From NCBI RefSeq assembly GCF_003014695.1, contig NZ_PYAS01000004.1, positions 547,305 through 611,304 of the forward strand: a DNA stretch of 64,000 nucleotides. The letters are read 5' to 3'. Of the stretch, positions 34,883 to 43,342 are shown one piece after another (within the stretch, counting starts at the first letter, position 1; every line of letters begins with the position of its first letter). A model generated the notes under the pieces. It worked only from the letters and a program-made list of their open reading frames with translations, was not told where the DNA came from and searched no databases. Source of the DNA: Dyadobacter jiangsuensis. Lineage in GTDB: Bacteria; Bacteroidota; Bacteroidia; Cytophagales; Spirosomataceae. The position numbers and the translations under genes were made by a program.

Positions 34883-36325
34883 ATGAACATACAAATTTCA
34901 AAATGGCTCTTGCTAGCCATTATTTCATCATCGGTATTCCTGTCCGTGATGGACATTTTTATCGTCAACGTGGCTATTCCGCACATTAAAACGGGCATTC
35001 ACGGCACCGACAGCGATATCCAGCTCGTGATCGCGCTTTACCTGCTGGGTTATGCGACGTTTTTGGTAACAGGCGGCAGGGCCGGGGATTACTACGGTAA
35101 AAAGAGGGTGTTTGCGGCGGCGATGCTGTTGTTTGTGGTTACTTCGGCAGCATGCGGGTTTGCACAAACCCCGTGGCAACTGAATGCGGCGCGTTTCTTC
35201 CAGGGAGTCAGCGCGGCGTGGATGATTCCGCAGGGGATTACCTACATCCAGGAGCTGTTTCGGGGTGGCCGGGAGCGGGTTAAAGCCCTGGGTATTTACG
35301 GAAGCGTAGCGGGAAGCGCCTCGGTGATCGGTCAGTTTCTGGGAGGCCTCCTGCCCGAAACGAACGGGTTCCTGGAAGGCTGGCGGCTCATTTTTCTCAT
35401 TAACCTACCCATCGGCTTACTGGTGCTACCCATGGCGCTGATGTTTTTGCCTCCCGACCAGCGCAGGAAAGGAGCGGGGTTCGATCACTCGGGTGTGCTC
35501 TTGCTCACGGGCGCGCTCGTGTCCATAATATACCCGCTCATACGCGGGCGGGAGCTGAATTGGCCGTTGTGGTGCATCGCAATGCTCATTACAGGCGGTG
35601 TTTTGCTGGCCCTTTTCGTCACCGACCAAAAACAAAAGCAGCTAAGAGGCCGGTTGCCGCTGCTGGACGTCCGGCTATTCGGTTTCCGCGATTTTAACAT
35701 CGGGATGGCAGTTGTCCTGTTCTATTTCATGGTCCAGGACTCCTATTTCCTGATCAACGTAATGCTGCTTGAAACAGGGCTCGGATTCAGTTCCGCCGAA
35801 ACAGGTATGCTCTTTGTATTTCAAGGAGTTGGTTATGTGATCGCTTCGTTGGTTTCGTTGCGGCTCGTCCCGCTGTTTGGCAAGAAAGTATTGCAGGCTG
35901 GCGTACTGATTATGATTATCACCCTGGCTTTGCACATCGCCGTCCTGAATGGCCCCGATGTTGATCGGCAGCTTCTTTACCCGATCCTTTTCGCCTACGG
36001 CACAGGTTGCGGCTCGGTACTGCCCTCGCTGCTGGCCGTTGGACTGAAAAACATTCCCATAGAACTCGCGGGAGCCGCTTCCGGCACTTTTTCAACCTTT
36101 CAGCAAACCGCGATTGCACTGGGCATTGGCGTAATAGGAGGGATTTTCTTTTCCAGTCTCGGTCCGTTGCCGGATGTAGCGGCATACATTTCGGCATACC
36201 GCATGGCTACCGTTACCAATATCGGATTGCTGGGGCTGGTTGGGTTCTTTTTGTGGCTGTTGCCGGGAGATGAACCGCTCAGATCGCCTGCCGATGCCGC
36301 TTGCCCCATTCAATCATCGAACTGA
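34883..36325 (+). CDS. MFS transporter (DHA2-like drug:H+ antiporter)
   Basis: 480 residues with 14 predicted helices. Helix 1 region LSVMDIFIVNVAIPHI with the DHA2-type D(F/I)xIVNVALP signature, GGRAGDYYGKKRVFAAAMLL motif A, and FQGVSAAWMIPQGI helix 4. Exports drugs or toxic metabolites in exchange for protons. The 3' end overlaps the convergent second HxlR gene by 47 bp. Flanked by two HxlR regulators, probably its controllers. Confidence 0.92.
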   Translation: MNIQISKWLLLAIISSSVFLSVMDIFIVNVAIPHIKTGIHGTDSDIQLVIALYLLGYATFLVTGGRAGDYYGKKRVFAAAMLLFVVTSAACGFAQTPWQLNAARFFQGVSAAWMIPQGITYIQELFRGGRERVKALGIYGSVAGSASVIGQFLGGLLPETNGFLEGWRLIFLINLPIGLLVLPMALMFLPPDQRRKGAGFDHSGVLLLTGALVSIIYPLIRGRELNWPLWCIAMLITGGVLLALFVTDQKQKQLRGRLPLLDVRLFGFRDFNIGMAVVLFYFMVQDSYFLINVMLLETGLGFSSAETGMLFVFQGVGYVIASLVSLRLVPLFGKKVLQAGVLIMIITLALHIAVLNGPDVDRQLLYPILFAYGTGCGSVLPSLLAVGLKNIPIELAGAASGTFSTFQQTAIALGIGVIGGIFFSSLGPLPDVAAYISAYRMATVTNIGLLGLVGFFLWLLPGDEPLRSPADAACPIQSSN

Positions 36326-36596
36326 TCACCGGGTCGAACGACCGGCAGTAGTCCGTCACTTCATATTCCATTCCGACAAAGCCTTCGGGGTGTGGTTTAC
36401 GGATGATGATTTTGTTCATTTCGAGTTCGCGGAGCTCGCGCGTCAGTGTGCGGGAAGTAATGCCCGGAATGTACTTTTTAATCTGATTGAAACGCAGGTT
36501 ACCCTGGCTAAGTGCCAGCATAATAGGCAGCTTCCATTTACCGCTCATGACGTGCAGGGTATCGCGGAGGTATTTCAGGTCGTCGGCTTCCGGCAT
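36279..36596 (-). CDS. HxlR family transcriptional regulator (overlaps the MFS 3' end)
   Basis: 105 residues: DTLHVMSGKWKLPIMLALSQ, LRFNQIKKYIPGITSRTLTR, ELRELEMNKIIIRKPHPEGF, VEYEVTDYCRSFDPVISSMI split from the same chain. Compact winged helix, no cysteine near the N-terminus, so the sensing mode differs from the other HxlR. The end lies within the last 47 bp of the MFS gene on the other strand. The divergent gene at 36693 (NTF2-like) is a possible target. Confidence 0.9.
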   Translation of the reverse strand: MPEADDLKYLRDTLHVMSGKWKLPIMLALSQGNLRFNQIKKYIPGITSRTLTRELRELEMNKIIIRKPHPEGFVGMEYEVTDYCRSFDPVISSMIEWGKRHRQAI

Positions 36597-36622
36597 TTGT
36601 TGAGGATTTGAAGATGCGCAAA

Positions 36623-36640
36623 GGTATCATGCAGGATACC
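36623..36640. promoter_or_regulatory. inverted repeat between HxlR and NTF2-like genes
   Basis: GGTATCATGCAGGATACC: 6-bp arms around ATGCAG in the 96-bp divergent intergenic region, with a second GGTATCATTG nearby (36665-36675). Candidate HxlR operator. Confidence 0.45.
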
Positions 36641-36692
36641 GTTCGACAAGGCTGTGCATTGCGTCGGTATCATTGTTGGAAAAAACAATCGG

Positions 36693-37136
36693 ATGAGCAC
36701 AACAGATTCAAAATTAAGCATTGAAAACAATCCTGCCGCGTACATCGCGATACAGCAGCTGGTACAAAGGTATACCGATGTAATCAACCTCCGCAATTGG
36801 AAAGAGTTGTCTGAAATATTTGGCATTGATGCCGTCTGGAAGGCACCAAGTCCGATTAATCTGCAATTTGCCGGGCTCGAAGCGATCCTTGAGGGCATTC
36901 CCGCAAGCGTTGCCAAAACGGAATACCTGATCCAGTTTGCCACGGGTGTCATCATCGAATTACAAAGTGACACACAGGCAACCGTACGCTCACACCTGGC
37001 CGAATTCGGGCGTTTTAAGGATAGCGGCGAAAAACTGGAAGCCGTCGGCATTTTCAGGGATATTATGGTAAAACAAAATGGCGTCTGGAAGTTTCAGGAA
37101 CGGGTATTCGAGCTACGGTTTCCAACGAGGGTGTAG
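36693..37136 (+). CDS. SnoaL/NTF2-like fold protein
   Basis: 147 residues from the ATG at 36693 (MSTTDSKLSIENNPAAYIAI); the ATG at 36654 would overlap the intergenic repeats. An NTF2-like cone: IAIQQLVQRYTDVINLRNWK, ELSEIFGIDAVWKAPSPINL, and ATGVIIELQSDTQATVRSHL. Such proteins are isomerases, dehydratases or binding proteins; active site not identifiable. Divergent from the HxlR gene, perhaps controlled by it. Confidence 0.82.
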   Translation: MSTTDSKLSIENNPAAYIAIQQLVQRYTDVINLRNWKELSEIFGIDAVWKAPSPINLQFAGLEAILEGIPASVAKTEYLIQFATGVIIELQSDTQATVRSHLAEFGRFKDSGEKLEAVGIFRDIMVKQNGVWKFQERVFELRFPTRV

Positions 37137-37145
37137 TGCCAATAC

Positions 37146-37985
37146 TCACAGTGTCGGCTCTCCTTGAATGTAGCCAAGCGATTTCAGGAAAACGTCTGTA
37201 TCGCGCAGCGTCCTGGTAAACCATTCGCCGCGGTTGAAAAAGCCGTGCGGCTGCTCAGGGTAAAGGATCAGGTCGCCGCGGCTGCCGACTTCGGCCAGTT
37301 TCGCTTTGTAGGCCCCGGCAGTGGCTACCAACACCAGCTTGTCTTTCGTACCCAGCATGATTAGCGTAGGTGCAGCGCCTTTGCGGATGTTGTGATAGGG
37401 CGAAATTTCTGTAAAGCGGGCACCGACGCGGTCGTAGCCATATTCGCCCGGACCGTTGTTGAATACCGGGTTGAAAAGTACCAATGCATTGGGCCGGGAG
37501 CTGATCGACAGGTTTTCCGTCGGTTCATCGAGCTTCGTCAAATCGGTAGCCGCCGCCACATGCCCGCCTGCTGATCCCCCTGCCGCAACGATGCGGTCGG
37601 GATCAATGCCCAGCTCGTCGGCGTGCGAGCGCACATACCGGATTGCCGATTTGCCATCTGCTACGGCCTCAAACGGCGTGGTATGGTGTCTGGATTGGAC
37701 GCGGTAGTCGGCAAGGATGGTCACCATTCCTCGTGATGCCAGGTAAATCGCTTGTTTTTGAAACTGCCCGATGTTCCCGTTGATCCAGCCGCCCCCGAAA
37801 AAGAAGACAATGGCGGGGTATCTGTTTCCCGAATCGAAGCCGGCCGGTTTGAAAACCCGCAGTGTGAGGCTCAGGGTATCCATTTTTTTATAAACGAATG
37901 CCTGTGGAATGGTGTCCTGGCCGGTCTGGGCGCGCAAATGGCCCAGACCGAACAATAGGAACAGAAAAGTGAGTCTTATATGCAT
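37146..37985 (-). CDS. secreted alpha/beta-hydrolase esterase
   Basis: 279 residues, signal peptide MHIRLTFLFLLFGLGHLRAQ. Family features: YPAIVFFFGGGWINGNIGQF (oxyanion hole, GGGW), nucleophile Ser in AAGGSAGGHVAAATDL, TLIMLGTKDKLVLVATAGAY (Asp), and LYPEQPHGFFNRG (His). Looks like an acetylxylan-type or BD-FAE esterase. 6 bp downstream of the sulfatase gene; third gene of that operon. Confidence 0.9.
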   Translation of the reverse strand: MHIRLTFLFLLFGLGHLRAQTGQDTIPQAFVYKKMDTLSLTLRVFKPAGFDSGNRYPAIVFFFGGGWINGNIGQFQKQAIYLASRGMVTILADYRVQSRHHTTPFEAVADGKSAIRYVRSHADELGIDPDRIVAAGGSAGGHVAAATDLTKLDEPTENLSISSRPNALVLFNPVFNNGPGEYGYDRVGARFTEISPYHNIRKGAAPTLIMLGTKDKLVLVATAGAYKAKLAEVGSRGDLILYPEQPHGFFNRGEWFTRTLRDTDVFLKSLGYIQGEPTL

Positions 37986-37990
37986 GGTCG

Positions 37991-39862
37991 CTACTTGCCG
38001 GCCGCCGGCTGTTGCTGTTGTGTTGGTTGTGGCAGGCGGCGTTTCAACACGTCGTCCCAGGTGATGTAAGGATAAATATTGTACTTTTTAGCCTGTTCCT
38101 CAAAAAGTGCTTTCAGCTCTTCCAGTTTTTTCGGATTCTTTTTCGCGAGGTCGATGCGCTCGTTGAAATCCTCGTTCAGGTTGTAAAGCTGCCAGTCGTT
38201 GTTGTCCGGATTGGCCACGCTGATCGCACTTACGAGATTACCCGTCGCTGCCGACGTCGGTTTGTAGGCAAATGCCGCCTTCCAGCCGTCGTGGTAGATA
38301 GACCGGGATCCGAAAATGTAATAGTACTGCGTTTTGTGGCGTGAAGCAGCCCGGGCGTCATGTAGTGAATAAGCCAGCGACGTGCCTTGGATCGTGTCCT
38401 GTTTAATACCCCTGATCACTTCGGGCGCTTTGATGCCCGCAATCTCGAGCGTTGTCGGCAGGAGGTCTATCACATGCCCGTACTGCGTGCGGATACTGCC
38501 TTTGTCGGTAATGCCTTTGGGATAGAATGCGATCAGCGGGTTACGGGTACCCCCTTCCGAATGCGCGTCCTGTTTCCAGTATTTGAACGGCGTGTTGGCT
38601 GCTTGCGCCCAACCGAGCGGATAGTTGGCGTTGGTACCTTCCGGCGTGCCGATCAGTTCTATTTGCGCGAGGTTGTTTTTGACCTGTTCCGCTTCCGAAA
38701 GCGGAGCTGCAATGGCCGCTGCCGAAGAGCGGGTAATTACGCCGCCCAATGCCCCTTCCTTGCTGGCCCCGTTATCGCCGATCACGACCAGAATGAGCGT
38801 ATTATCCAGCTGGTTGATCTTTTTGAGATGATTTACAATCCTGCCTACTTCATGATCGGTGTAGGTCAGGTAGCCGGCGTACACTTCCATGAAACGCGCG
38901 TACAGCTTCTTTTCGTCGGCCGAGAGGCTCGCCCAGGCGCGGATGTTCGGGTTACGCTCGGGCAGGATCACGTTGGCTGGGATAATGCCTTGTTTCTTCT
39001 GTTGGGCAAATACTTTTTCGCGGAATTCGTCCCAGCCGCCGTCGAACTGGCCTTTGTATTGGTCGCTCCACTCCCTCGCCACCTGGTGAGGGGCATGCGT
39101 CGCTCCTGGCGCATAGTAGAGGAAAAAAGGCTTGTCGGGAGCCGCTTTTTTCTGGCGGTCGATGAAGCTGATCGCCTTGTCGGTAATCTGATCGTTGAGG
39201 TGACGGCCGTCAGGCGTTACATGCGCATTGTCCTCCACGAGGTCGGGCTTGTACTGATCGGTTTGTGAGCCGAGGAACCCGAAGAAGTGGTCGAAACCCT
39301 TGCCTGACGGCCAGCGATCGAACGGACCGGCGTCGGAAGCATCCTGGTCGGGCGTAAGGCCGTATTTCCCGACCGCGAAAGTGTTGTAACCTGCCTCACG
39401 CAGGATTTCGGCGATGGTACCCTTGTCGGAAGGAATGCGGCCGTCCCAGCCCGGAAAGCCGAACGACGACCACGTATGCGAGAACCCGCCTTCGTGCACC
39501 GAATGCTGATTACGGCCGGTCAGCAGCGCCGCGCGGGTAGGGGCGCATATAGCGGCCGTGTGGAAATTGGTGTAACGAAGCCCGTTGTTGGCCAGGCTGT
39601 CGAAAGTAGGCGTGCGGATCACCCCGCCGAATGTGCTCGTAGCCCCGAAACCGACGTCGTCGAGCAACACCCATACCACGTTGGGAGCGCCCGCCGGCGC
39701 TTTTACCGGGTTCGTCCAGACTTCCTTCGATTCAGCCAGCGTTTTGCCGACGGTGCCCGTGAAGGGCTGCTGCTGCTGTGTAATGTTTTGTGCATTAGTG
39801 CGGGCGGCCAGGCCGGATGCCAGCAGCGCCGCAAGAAGTAATTTTTGGGAATGCATATACAA
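37991..39862 (-). CDS. secreted arylsulfatase (S1 family)
   Basis: 623 residues; ATG at 39862 or 39856 (MHSQKLLLAALLASGLAARTNA signal peptide either way). NVVWVLLDDVGFGATSTFGG with metal Asp68/Asp69, Cys106 in AAICAPTRAALLTGRNQH, and the late metal site VVIGDNGASKEGALGG. The long form with Gln/Thr-rich ends (TQQQQPAAGK) resembles arylsulfatases of the large type. Second gene of an operon: DoxX-like membrane protein (39915-41231), this, esterase. The shared palindromic element 41280-41311 lies upstream. Confidence 0.93.
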   Translation of the reverse strand: MYMHSQKLLLAALLASGLAARTNAQNITQQQQPFTGTVGKTLAESKEVWTNPVKAPAGAPNVVWVLLDDVGFGATSTFGGVIRTPTFDSLANNGLRYTNFHTAAICAPTRAALLTGRNQHSVHEGGFSHTWSSFGFPGWDGRIPSDKGTIAEILREAGYNTFAVGKYGLTPDQDASDAGPFDRWPSGKGFDHFFGFLGSQTDQYKPDLVEDNAHVTPDGRHLNDQITDKAISFIDRQKKAAPDKPFFLYYAPGATHAPHQVAREWSDQYKGQFDGGWDEFREKVFAQQKKQGIIPANVILPERNPNIRAWASLSADEKKLYARFMEVYAGYLTYTDHEVGRIVNHLKKINQLDNTLILVVIGDNGASKEGALGGVITRSSAAAIAAPLSEAEQVKNNLAQIELIGTPEGTNANYPLGWAQAANTPFKYWKQDAHSEGGTRNPLIAFYPKGITDKGSIRTQYGHVIDLLPTTLEIAGIKAPEVIRGIKQDTIQGTSLAYSLHDARAASRHKTQYYYIFGSRSIYHDGWKAAFAYKPTSAATGNLVSAISVANPDNNDWQLYNLNEDFNERIDLAKKNPKKLEELKALFEEQAKKYNIYPYITWDDVLKRRLPQPTQQQQPAAGK

Positions 39863-39914
39863 AAAATGTTTGATTGAAAGTGGTGTGGAGTTTGACCAAG
39901 CCGGTGGCGGCAGG

Positions 39915-41231
39915 TTACCCGTCGGTTTTCCTTTTCTCTTCGAGCGGATACTTTTTGTTTACTTTGTTCAAAACCACGAACAGGGAATCGCTCCGCTCGT
40001 TCACGCCGCGCAATATGTACCGGCCCGGCGCGGGCTGCTCGTAATGAAGCGTGATATGTGCCGCCGTATCGACCCGGTTGTGCAAATGGAATACCTTGTT
40101 GACCGTATCTGCTTTATAGCCATAATAATAGCGGCCGATATTGCCGTAGTATTCGGTCGTCCGCACCGCATTACGCGTATCGAGTTGGAAGTTCTTGTTC
40201 ACCTTAATGCTGATGGTGTTGAATTTCTCGAAGATCACATTCTCCCACCGGACCGAATCGGTAGGAGAGGGGGTGAGGAGCCGGTTGTTCAGGCGGAATT
40301 CGGAGACCTTGTAAAGGCCGGTGGCGGACGCCAGCCCGTCGTCGAGCGGGAGCTTGAACGACTTCCCGCTTGCATAGAGTTTTCCGTAGCTAAAACCCCT
40401 GAACAGCACGAAAAAGAATATGAAACCGTATTTGAATGCGATCCGGAGACGGTTCGGCCATTCATTGCGGAAATGGAGAGCAGGCACGAATGTGAGCGCC
40501 ACAGCGCGGTGTTCGATCAGGATCTGGTAGAATTTGCGACTGTCGCGGACGAGGAGCAGCAGCGATAATGCGAGCAAATGCAGGCTGGTAAGCTCCACCC
40601 CGGCATCATAACCGATATTTACAAACCAGATCGGCAGCAGGATCGCCACCATCATCAGCGCACCCAGGGTGGTCGTACGGCGGAAAAGCAGTAGTACCGT
40701 CGCTACCAGTTCAAAAATGCCCGCAAATACTTCGAAAAATGGGGAAACCCCCGTGGTAAGCCAGTAGAGCTTGCCCGGGGTGAAGTCGCCCAGGTTGGTA
40801 TTGAGCTGGCTGAGGGTGGGGAAAGGCATTTGCACGGGAAATACCTTCGCCCAGGCAAACCACGACATCCGGAGGATGATTCCGTACCGGGCTGCGACGT
40901 AAAACCAGTAATACAGCTTTTCAAAATCCTTACGCCGCCGGTCGAGCAGGTTCCAGCCGAATCCAGCGACAAGGCAAACCAATATCGTGACGAACCAGCC
41001 TGTGTAGTTTTTGCCTTCCTGGCTGGCAAAGAACCACGGATTGTTTTGTGAAACCACATCCAGCCAGCGAAAGGGGGAGGCATTCACATTAAAACCGGCA
41101 TCGAAATCCTGCCGGTAAAACTCGGGGTTGAACGGAATCGTACTGATCACCGCGTAAATCAGTGCGGCGCGTAGGAGAATTTTTTCATACGGCTTCCATG
41201 CGGAGGCCAGTGCTTCGGTAGAGCTGGACAT
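39915..41231 (-). CDS. DoxX-like multi-pass membrane protein of the sulfatase operon
   Basis: 438 residues. N-terminal region of five or six helices: ILLRAALIYAVISTIPF, FVTILVCLVAGFGWNLL, FEVFAGIFELVATVLLLF, LGALMMVAILLPIWFVNI, LTSLHLLALSLLLLVRD. The pattern YGIILRMSWFAWAKVFPVQM plus the core helix pair resembles DoxX/DoxD-type proteins. About 190 C-terminal residues after FIFFFVLFRGFSYGKLY are soluble and beta-rich. First gene of a sulfatase-esterase operon. DoxD in archaea is part of thiosulfate:quinone oxidoreductase, so a role in sulfur redox or export is possible but unproven. Confidence 0.7.
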   Translation of the reverse strand: MSSSTEALASAWKPYEKILLRAALIYAVISTIPFNPEFYRQDFDAGFNVNASPFRWLDVVSQNNPWFFASQEGKNYTGWFVTILVCLVAGFGWNLLDRRRKDFEKLYYWFYVAARYGIILRMSWFAWAKVFPVQMPFPTLSQLNTNLGDFTPGKLYWLTTGVSPFFEVFAGIFELVATVLLLFRRTTTLGALMMVAILLPIWFVNIGYDAGVELTSLHLLALSLLLLVRDSRKFYQILIEHRAVALTFVPALHFRNEWPNRLRIAFKYGFIFFFVLFRGFSYGKLYASGKSFKLPLDDGLASATGLYKVSEFRLNNRLLTPSPTDSVRWENVIFEKFNTISIKVNKNFQLDTRNAVRTTEYYGNIGRYYYGYKADTVNKVFHLHNRVDTAAHITLHYEQPAPGRYILRGVNERSDSLFVVLNKVNKKYPLEEKRKTDG

Positions 41232-41279
41232 AAGTAAAATAGGTAATTGCGCCGCAAATTAGCCATTTTGAATATTAGT

Positions 41280-41311
41280 CAATTTAATCTATAAAATAAA
41301 TAGATTAATAT
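41280..41311. promoter_or_regulatory. shared 32-bp palindromic element, copy A (sulfatase operon)
   Basis: Reads CAATTTAATCTATAAA then, after 7 variable positions, GATTAATAT. It contains the inverted repeat TTAATCTAT / ATAGATTAA with 7-nt spacer, 48 bp upstream of the DoxX-like gene start at 41231. The same element is found 31 bp upstream of metN (45052-45083) with 28 of 32 identical positions. Candidate operator of a sulfur-linked regulator. Confidence 0.75.
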
Positions 41312-41376
41312 TTTGGAACATTACCACTAACGCCTTCGGCAGCTTTAACATTTCATTAACTTTCTTTTACAAATCG

Positions 41377-41411
41377 TTTGAAAAAGCAGGACACAAAAAC
41401 TTGTAGGTTTG
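41377..41411 (+). promoter_or_regulatory. candidate promoter of the propeller protein gene
   Basis: TTTG (41377-41380) and TAGGTTTG (41404-41411), 23 bp between, matching the Bacteroidota consensus; the start codon is 28 bp downstream at 41439. The spacer is slightly longer than usual. Confidence 0.5.
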
Positions 41412-41438
41412 TAAAAATCCCTGATAACCAATAAAGAA

Positions 41439-42479
41439 ATGAAGAAATGCTTACGCTTGCTCGTATTGCTGCTGGCTGTTTCCAGCACCTGGTGTGAGGC
41501 GCAGAATGCGCCGAAAGAGGTCGCGAAGCCCGATACTATGGGTATCATCAGCGCACACGGTCCCCAGGGGATCACGCGCAACATCATACAGGACCGAAAA
41601 GGCAACATCTGGATTGCTGCATTTGACGGGATCTTTCGGTATGACGGGAAATCGTTCACCAATATCACTGCCAAAGTCAGTTCGGCCCGCTTCTTTTCCG
41701 TTTTGGAGGACAGAAAGGGTAATTTTTGGTTCGGTACGATTGGTTCAGGAGTTTATTACTACAACCCTGAACAGGCAGCTGGTGAAGCGTTTCAGCACTT
41801 TACAACAGCGGAGGGCCTTGTCGACGATAGGGTTCCCCATATTTATGAAGATAAGGGCGGCAATATCTGGTTCGGTACGTTGAAGGGCGTAAGCCGCTAT
41901 GATGGGAAACAGTTTCGGAATTACAGGGCGAATTGGGGGCCGTCTTTCACGAGTCTGGAAACGGGCGAACTTCCGCCCGACGACCATGACGATGTTAATT
42001 CGATCGTCGAGGATAAAAGTGGAAAATTCTGGGTTGGGACGAGGGGGAATGCCCGCGTTTACGATGGGAAAGTATCATCGCTCCTGGTCCATGGCGGGCA
42101 TACGTTTACAAATGTCCGTACGATTATCGAAGATAGTAAGGGTAATGTCTGGCTAGCGGGGCGGGATGGACTTTGGCGTTACGACGGCATTACATTTACC
42201 CAATTTACGGATGATTTTGTGGGGTATGTCCACGAAGACCGGATGGGAAACATTTGGACGAGCTCAGAAGATGCCGTAAGCGGGAAATGGGGCATTTCCA
42301 GGTACGATAAAAAGGTTTTGCACGACAAAAAGCCAACTGCCACCAAAATACCTTCAGAATATGCAATGAATGAACGCATGACTTTCGGAATTCTGGAGGC
42401 TAATGACGGGAGTATCTGGTTCGGTTCTTTGGACGGTGTGTATCGTTACGACGGCAAAACGATTAAGGGTTTTAAGTGA
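41439..42479 (+). CDS. secreted seven-bladed propeller protein (two-component regulator propeller type)
   Basis: 346 residues, signal peptide MKKCLRLLVLLLAVSSTWCEA. Seven blades share the Reg_prop signature G-N-I-W-x-x-x-x-x-G-x-x-R-Y-D-G: GNIWIAAFDGIFRYDGKSF, GNFWFGTIGSGVYYYNP, GNIWFGTLKGVSRYDGKQF, GKFWVGTRGNARVYDGK, GNVWLAGRDGLWRYDGITF, GNIWTSSEDAVSGKWGISRY, GSIWFGSLDGVYRYDGKTI. This propeller is usually the periplasmic sensor half of hybrid two-component regulators, but no kinase follows here: the gene ends after the seventh blade. It may be a stand-alone sensor or binding protein. Divergent from the sulfatase operon. Confidence 0.9.
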   Translation: MKKCLRLLVLLLAVSSTWCEAQNAPKEVAKPDTMGIISAHGPQGITRNIIQDRKGNIWIAAFDGIFRYDGKSFTNITAKVSSARFFSVLEDRKGNFWFGTIGSGVYYYNPEQAAGEAFQHFTTAEGLVDDRVPHIYEDKGGNIWFGTLKGVSRYDGKQFRNYRANWGPSFTSLETGELPPDDHDDVNSIVEDKSGKFWVGTRGNARVYDGKVSSLLVHGGHTFTNVRTIIEDSKGNVWLAGRDGLWRYDGITFTQFTDDFVGYVHEDRMGNIWTSSEDAVSGKWGISRYDKKVLHDKKPTATKIPSEYAMNERMTFGILEANDGSIWFGSLDGVYRYDGKTIKGFK

Positions 42480-42501
42480 GAGGATTTACAGTACTTACCG
42501 C

Positions 42502-43320
42502 TTACCACCCCTTGATGGCTCCGCCCTGAAATATCCGCGCGGCGGCTTCTTCCACTTCTTTGGACTGATATGCTTTCACATATTTTTTTACTTTTTCCTC
42601 ATTTTTGTTGTCCTCCCGTGCCACAATAAGGTTTACATACGGCGAGTCCTTGTCTTCGATGAGCAGGCCGTCGCGGGTGGAAATGAGGCCGGCCTTGCCT
42701 GCGAAGTTGTTGTTGATGATCGCCAGGGTTACGTTTGCGTCGTCGAGGGTGGGGGGAAGCTGCGGGGCTTCGAGTTCCAGAATTTTGAGGTTTTTGGGAT
42801 TTTCGGTGATGTCGATCACCTTGGGGAGCAGACCAACCCCTTCTTTTAGCTTAATCAGGCCATATTTTTGGAGCAGCAGCAACGAGCGACCGCCATTGGT
42901 GGGGTCGTTGGGGACAACCACCGTGCTACCGGGTTGGAGCGCTGTGAGGCTTTTGATCTTTTTGGAATATCCGGCGATGGGGTAAACAAACGTATTTCCG
43001 ACGACAGCGAGCTTGTAGCCGCGCTGTTTTACCTGCTCATCGAGGTAAGGCTTGTGTTGAAATGCATTCACATCTACATCGCCGTGGCTCAATGCTTCGT
43101 TGGGTACCACGTAGTCGTTGAATGTGATGAGTTCGACATCCAGCCCGTACTTTTCCTTGGCCACTTTCTGCGCTACCTGCGCGACTTCGAGCTCGGGGCC
43201 GACGGCAATGCCGACTTTAATGTGGTTGGGGTCGTTATCCGAAGCCGCTTTTTTGTTGCAGCCAGTCATTAATGCAGCGCCGAGGCCGAGCAGTAGGAGC
43301 AGGTTTTTAGGATGATTCAT
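42502..43320 (-). CDS. metQ: methionine-binding lipoprotein MetQ (NlpA family)
   Basis: 272 residues. Lipobox LMTGC at residues 17-21 marks a lipoprotein: MNHPKNLLLLLGLGAALMTG then Cys21. IKVGIAVGPELEVAQVAQKV, YGLDVELITFNDYVVPNEAL, DVDVNAFQHKPYLDEQVKQR and VVVPNDPTNGGRSLLLLQKY are the NlpA signature regions. It captures methionine for the MetNI ABC importer encoded upstream. Third gene of the operon, 22 bp from metI. Confidence 0.95.
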   Translation of the reverse strand: MNHPKNLLLLLGLGAALMTGCNKKAASDNDPNHIKVGIAVGPELEVAQVAQKVAKEKYGLDVELITFNDYVVPNEALSHGDVDVNAFQHKPYLDEQVKQRGYKLAVVGNTFVYPIAGYSKKIKSLTALQPGSTVVVPNDPTNGGRSLLLLQKYGLIKLKEGVGLLPKVIDITENPKNLKILELEAPQLPPTLDDANVTLAIINNNFAGKAGLISTRDGLLIEDKDSPYVNLIVAREDNKNEEKVKKYVKAYQSKEVEEAAARIFQGGAIKGW

Positions 43321-43342
43321 TTTATAGCTGTTTTTAAATTAA

